NCBI RefSeq assembly: GCF_007565055.1
Contig: NC_044558.1
Coordinates: 126,034,235-126,098,234 of the forward strand
Direction of reading: 5' to 3'
From: Rhinopithecus roxellana
Lineage: Eukaryota > Chordata > Mammalia > Primates > Cercopithecidae
Length of the DNA stretch: 64,000 nucleotides
Positions 61,488 through 64,000 of the stretch are shown in pieces. Below the pieces are notes generated by a model. It saw only the letters and a program-made list of their open reading frames with translations, was not told where the DNA came from and did not search any database. The position numbers and the translations under genes are program-made. Every line of letters begins with the position of its first letter. The first letter of the stretch is position 1.

Positions 61488-61540
61488 TATATGTGTGCGT
61501 GTGTGTGTGTGTGTGTGCGTATATATATATATGTATATTA
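61488..61540. repeat. (TG)n(TA)n microsatellite
   Basis: TG repeats with two CG interruptions at 61492-61519, then TA repeats to about 61537. Confidence 0.97.
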
Positions 61541-61544
61541 CAGT

Positions 61545-62265
61545 CCATCAAGAAGTCCTGTTGGCTCCACCTTCAGAATATTTCCCAAATCCAATCACCA
61601 ACCACTTATCACTCTCCACCGGAAAATACTCTGGTCCAACTTACTGCTCTCATCCTTGGCCTGGATTATATAATTGCCTTCTAAACAGTTTCCTCCTCTC
61701 TACGCTTACTCTGCCCCTTGTAGTCTATTCTCAACACAGCAACGGAATGGTTAGATCATTCTTCGGTTCAAAACTCTGCAGGGGCTTCTAATCTCAGAGT
61801 AAAAGCCCAAGCCTTTAAAAGAAACCTAAAAGGCCCTATGTGATCTGACCTCCCATCCTCATCTCTCTGATTTTAACTCTTATTATATCCTCCTATGCTT
61901 ATAACATTCAATCAACACTGGCCTCCTTTCTGTCTCCTGGACACTCCAGGCACACTTCATCCCTGGGATCTTTGATCAGGCAACTCCTTCTTCCCAAAAT
62001 GTGCCTTTGTGCCCTGTATCCATTTTCCTAGCTCCCTTACCTCTCTCAAATCCTGCTCAGATGTCTCCATCTCTGCCAGGCCTACCTTGAACACCCTATG
62101 TGAGATGTTGCAAGCTATCCTGTCCCTGGAAACACATCAGATCTTTCCTACTCTGCACCACTTGTATCTTATGCACTTATCACCTTTGAACATTTTATAT
62201 AATTTACTTATGTATTTTGCTTATGATTTATGTTTTGTCTCCCTTCACTAGGCAATTAGCCATAA
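61545..62265 (+). mobile_element. L2 LINE 3' end
   Basis: GGATTATATAATTGCCTTCT, AATGGTTAGATCATTCTTCG, CTCAGAGTAAAAGCCCAAGC, CAACACTGGCCTCCTTTCTG, CAAATCCTGCTCAGATGTC and TTTTGTCTCCCTTCACTAG follow the L2 3' order. It probably continues the L2 at 59985-61060. Confidence 0.85.
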
Positions 62266-62878
62266 GACTATCAAGAAGTTTAGTTCACTGACAGTATAGA
62301 CTTAGATCCAGGCAAGAGAAGTTCTTGCCCTGATGTCCTCACCATAAAGAACCTTGCCTTCTCTAGTTGTGAATCAGCAACACCCAAAGCCCTCATTCTA
62401 GACCACAGTCTAGGTACCTAAGGACCCTGGAACTTCCTGCCTGAACAGCCTTTGAAGGCCTTTTCTCTAGATCCATTCATCTGAAGTCAGACTCACCACC
62501 AATGGGAGCAATGCCTGGGCTCCAAGGATAACCAAGGCAAGCCTCCTCGCAGGGTAGATGAATGTCACTGGAATGTGCCAGTTGATTGTTCACAGACATG
62601 TGCTTGAGGTGACCACAGGGCAGGATGGAGCCAGGGGCAGGAATAAATAGCAGGACATGAAGGAGGCTGAGGATAAGGACCAGCTCTTTTCATTCCAGCA
62701 TAACTCAGCAGGGATCTCTAAGGTATCTCAAAAAAAATCTCTCAGGGATCTCAAAAAGCTCATCCCTCCAGGTGTTTAAAAAAAGTATATTTATTATTGG
62801 AGGAGAATAAAACATATTTGCTTTGCTAGTTCGTTAGTTTTATGTGTAACTTTTAAATGTAGGCAGATGATATGTGAG
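62266..62878. other. Intergenic, GC-richer patch, no firm feature
   Basis: The part 62420-62720 is GC-richer than its surroundings and has a TATA-like GGAATAAATAGCAGG at 62639-62653, about 30 bp before a CATGAAGGAGG stretch. This may be chance or a decayed LTR promoter. I see no gene. Confidence 0.35.
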
Positions 62879-63355
62879 TATTACGGACTAAATCATGTAG
62901 TCCCCAAAAGTGGTATGTTGAAGCCCTAACCCCAGGTACCTCAGAATGTGAACTTATTTGGGAAAAAGAAAAAAAGGTTACTAAAGATGTAATTAGCTAA
63001 GATGAGGTCATATGGAGTAAGGTGGCCCCCTAATTCACCAGTCACATATAAGTATATGACTGATATACTTATGAAAGGGAGAAATGTGGCCACAGATCTG
63101 CACAGAAGGAAAATGTCATATAAACATGAAGGTGGAGATTAGAGTGATGTATCTACAAGTCAAGGAATGCTAAAGACTGCCAGAAAACCACCGCGAACTG
63201 GGAAAGAGGCATGGCAGAGATTCTCCCTCACAGCCCTCAAAAGGAGCCAACCATTGATCTTGGACTTACAACCTCCAAAGCTGTGGGGGAAAAATATTGT
63301 TGTTTAAGCCGCTTGGTGCATGATGTTTTGTGACAGCAGTCCTAGCTAGCTAACA
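62879..63355 (+). mobile_element. MaLR solo LTR (MST/MLT1 type)
   Basis: Typical words: ACGGACTAAATCATGTAGTC, CCCCAAAAGTGGTATGTTGA, AGCCCTAACCCCAGGTACCT, GAATGTGAACTTATTTGGGA, AACCACCGCGAACTGGGAAA, TTGGACTTACAACCTCCAAA, TTGTTTAAGCCGCTTGGTGC and TAGCTAGCTAACA at the end. The internal region is absent. Confidence 0.85.
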
Positions 63356-64000
63356 TATTGAGTCATCATCTGTTGTGTTGTCCCAGCCCCACAAACACTT
63401 GGCACAATGTTTTTTAAAATGTGTGAATTATCACCTAGACAAATGATTAAATGGCACAGCAGTAGAAGAAAAGCAAGGTCCCAGTCTTCACTCACATTCA
63501 ACAATGTTGCAAAGTTCCTTTGGGCTTTATGTATTTATATTTTATTTGTTCCCTACTAGAAACCTCATGAGGTAGGAAATAAAGAATTACTATGTCTCTA
63601 GAGAGTAATAACATTCAATTGTCTCATAGCAACATATCTTTCTACTCAAGTGAAATCTTACATTGAATATATATATGTATGTTCAGAATGTACATATTCT
63701 GTCTCACACAGAGAGAGAGAGAAAGAAGGAGACTGATTTTAGGCTAAGTGGGGATGAGGGAGCTGGAAGCTTAGGACACACAGTCACCCCCTCAAAGCCC
63801 TACCTGTCATTCTCATCCTTAAAGTCTCCTGGAAGCTTCTGCAAAAACCAAGACATCTCAAAAAGCACAGGTTAGAAAAAAATGAGGTTCTAGATCATTG
63901 CCTGGCTACTAATATAATAAAACAAAGTAGTTGTAGTAGCAGAAACCCATTCCGAGCATTGGCAGCATGGTTTGAGTCAGGAGTTCATTCTCAGAGGAAA
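63356..64000. other. Intergenic, no recognised feature
   Basis: AT-rich DNA with a GA-rich simple tract at 63711-63735 and a TA tract at 63668-63680. The open stretch 63663-63875 has no domain. Confidence 0.5.

Noticed and set aside
1..64000. tRNA, snRNA, miRNA or other RNA genes
   Set aside because: I looked for tRNA box sequences outside Alu and MIR and for U6, 7SK or Y RNA words and saw none that I could support; hairpins noted here are repeat-derived.

Overview
The window is nuclear DNA from a primate, most likely an Old World monkey. It is AT-rich, has spliced exons with GT/AG borders and is packed with L1, L2, MIR, Alu, ERV-L and MaLR repeats. The two youngest-looking Alus (16947-17283 and 56782-57120) read GGCTTGAGCCACCGCGCC near their 5' ends and have other bases that I associate with the AluYR lineage of cercopithecine monkeys; human AluY normally has GGCGTGAGCC there. 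That species call is inference from repeat diagnostics.

Only one real gene is visible: the 3' end of PIK3C2G (class II phosphatidylinositol 3-kinase, gamma), on the + strand. Four coding exons at 215-290, 15612-15706, 50986-51111 and 58753-58905 join in phase to give 149 C-terminal residues: the tail of the PX domain, a complete C2 domain and the stop codon. The introns are about 15.3, 35.3 and 7.6 kb. A short 3'UTR with AATAAA at 59146 follows. From there to the window end is intergenic DNA.

Intron 1 (291-15611) holds nested sense L1 elements, including a nearly complete L1PB-like copy (5463-11400) interrupted by an AluY. Intron 2 (15707-50985) holds a young Alu, an L2, a possible hairpin-forming unit with 70-bp inverted arms (20087-21342), a LINE 5' region facing an antisense L1 fragment (25.1-27.9 kb), a 6-kb antisense L1 head-to-head with a second L1PB-like copy (28.8-38.0 kb), a MER5A, and a broken ERV-L provirus (43035-49342, antisense to the gene) inserted in a MIR. 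Intron 3 holds L2, AluS, a (TG)23 tract, a 34-bp tandem repeat, a young Alu and a small 5'-truncated L1 with a clear target-site duplication. Downstream of the gene lie L2 blocks, a duplicated 0.2-kb unit, TG/TA microsatellites and a MaLR LTR.

I found no unambiguous new gene system. The best candidates for a second look are the inverted duplication inside the ERV-L provirus, the unclassified inverted-repeat unit at 20.1-21.3 kb with a 94-codon open frame, the exon 2 acceptor that is directly followed by a donor-like sequence (possible recursive splicing), and a possible in-frame truncating exon at 50867.
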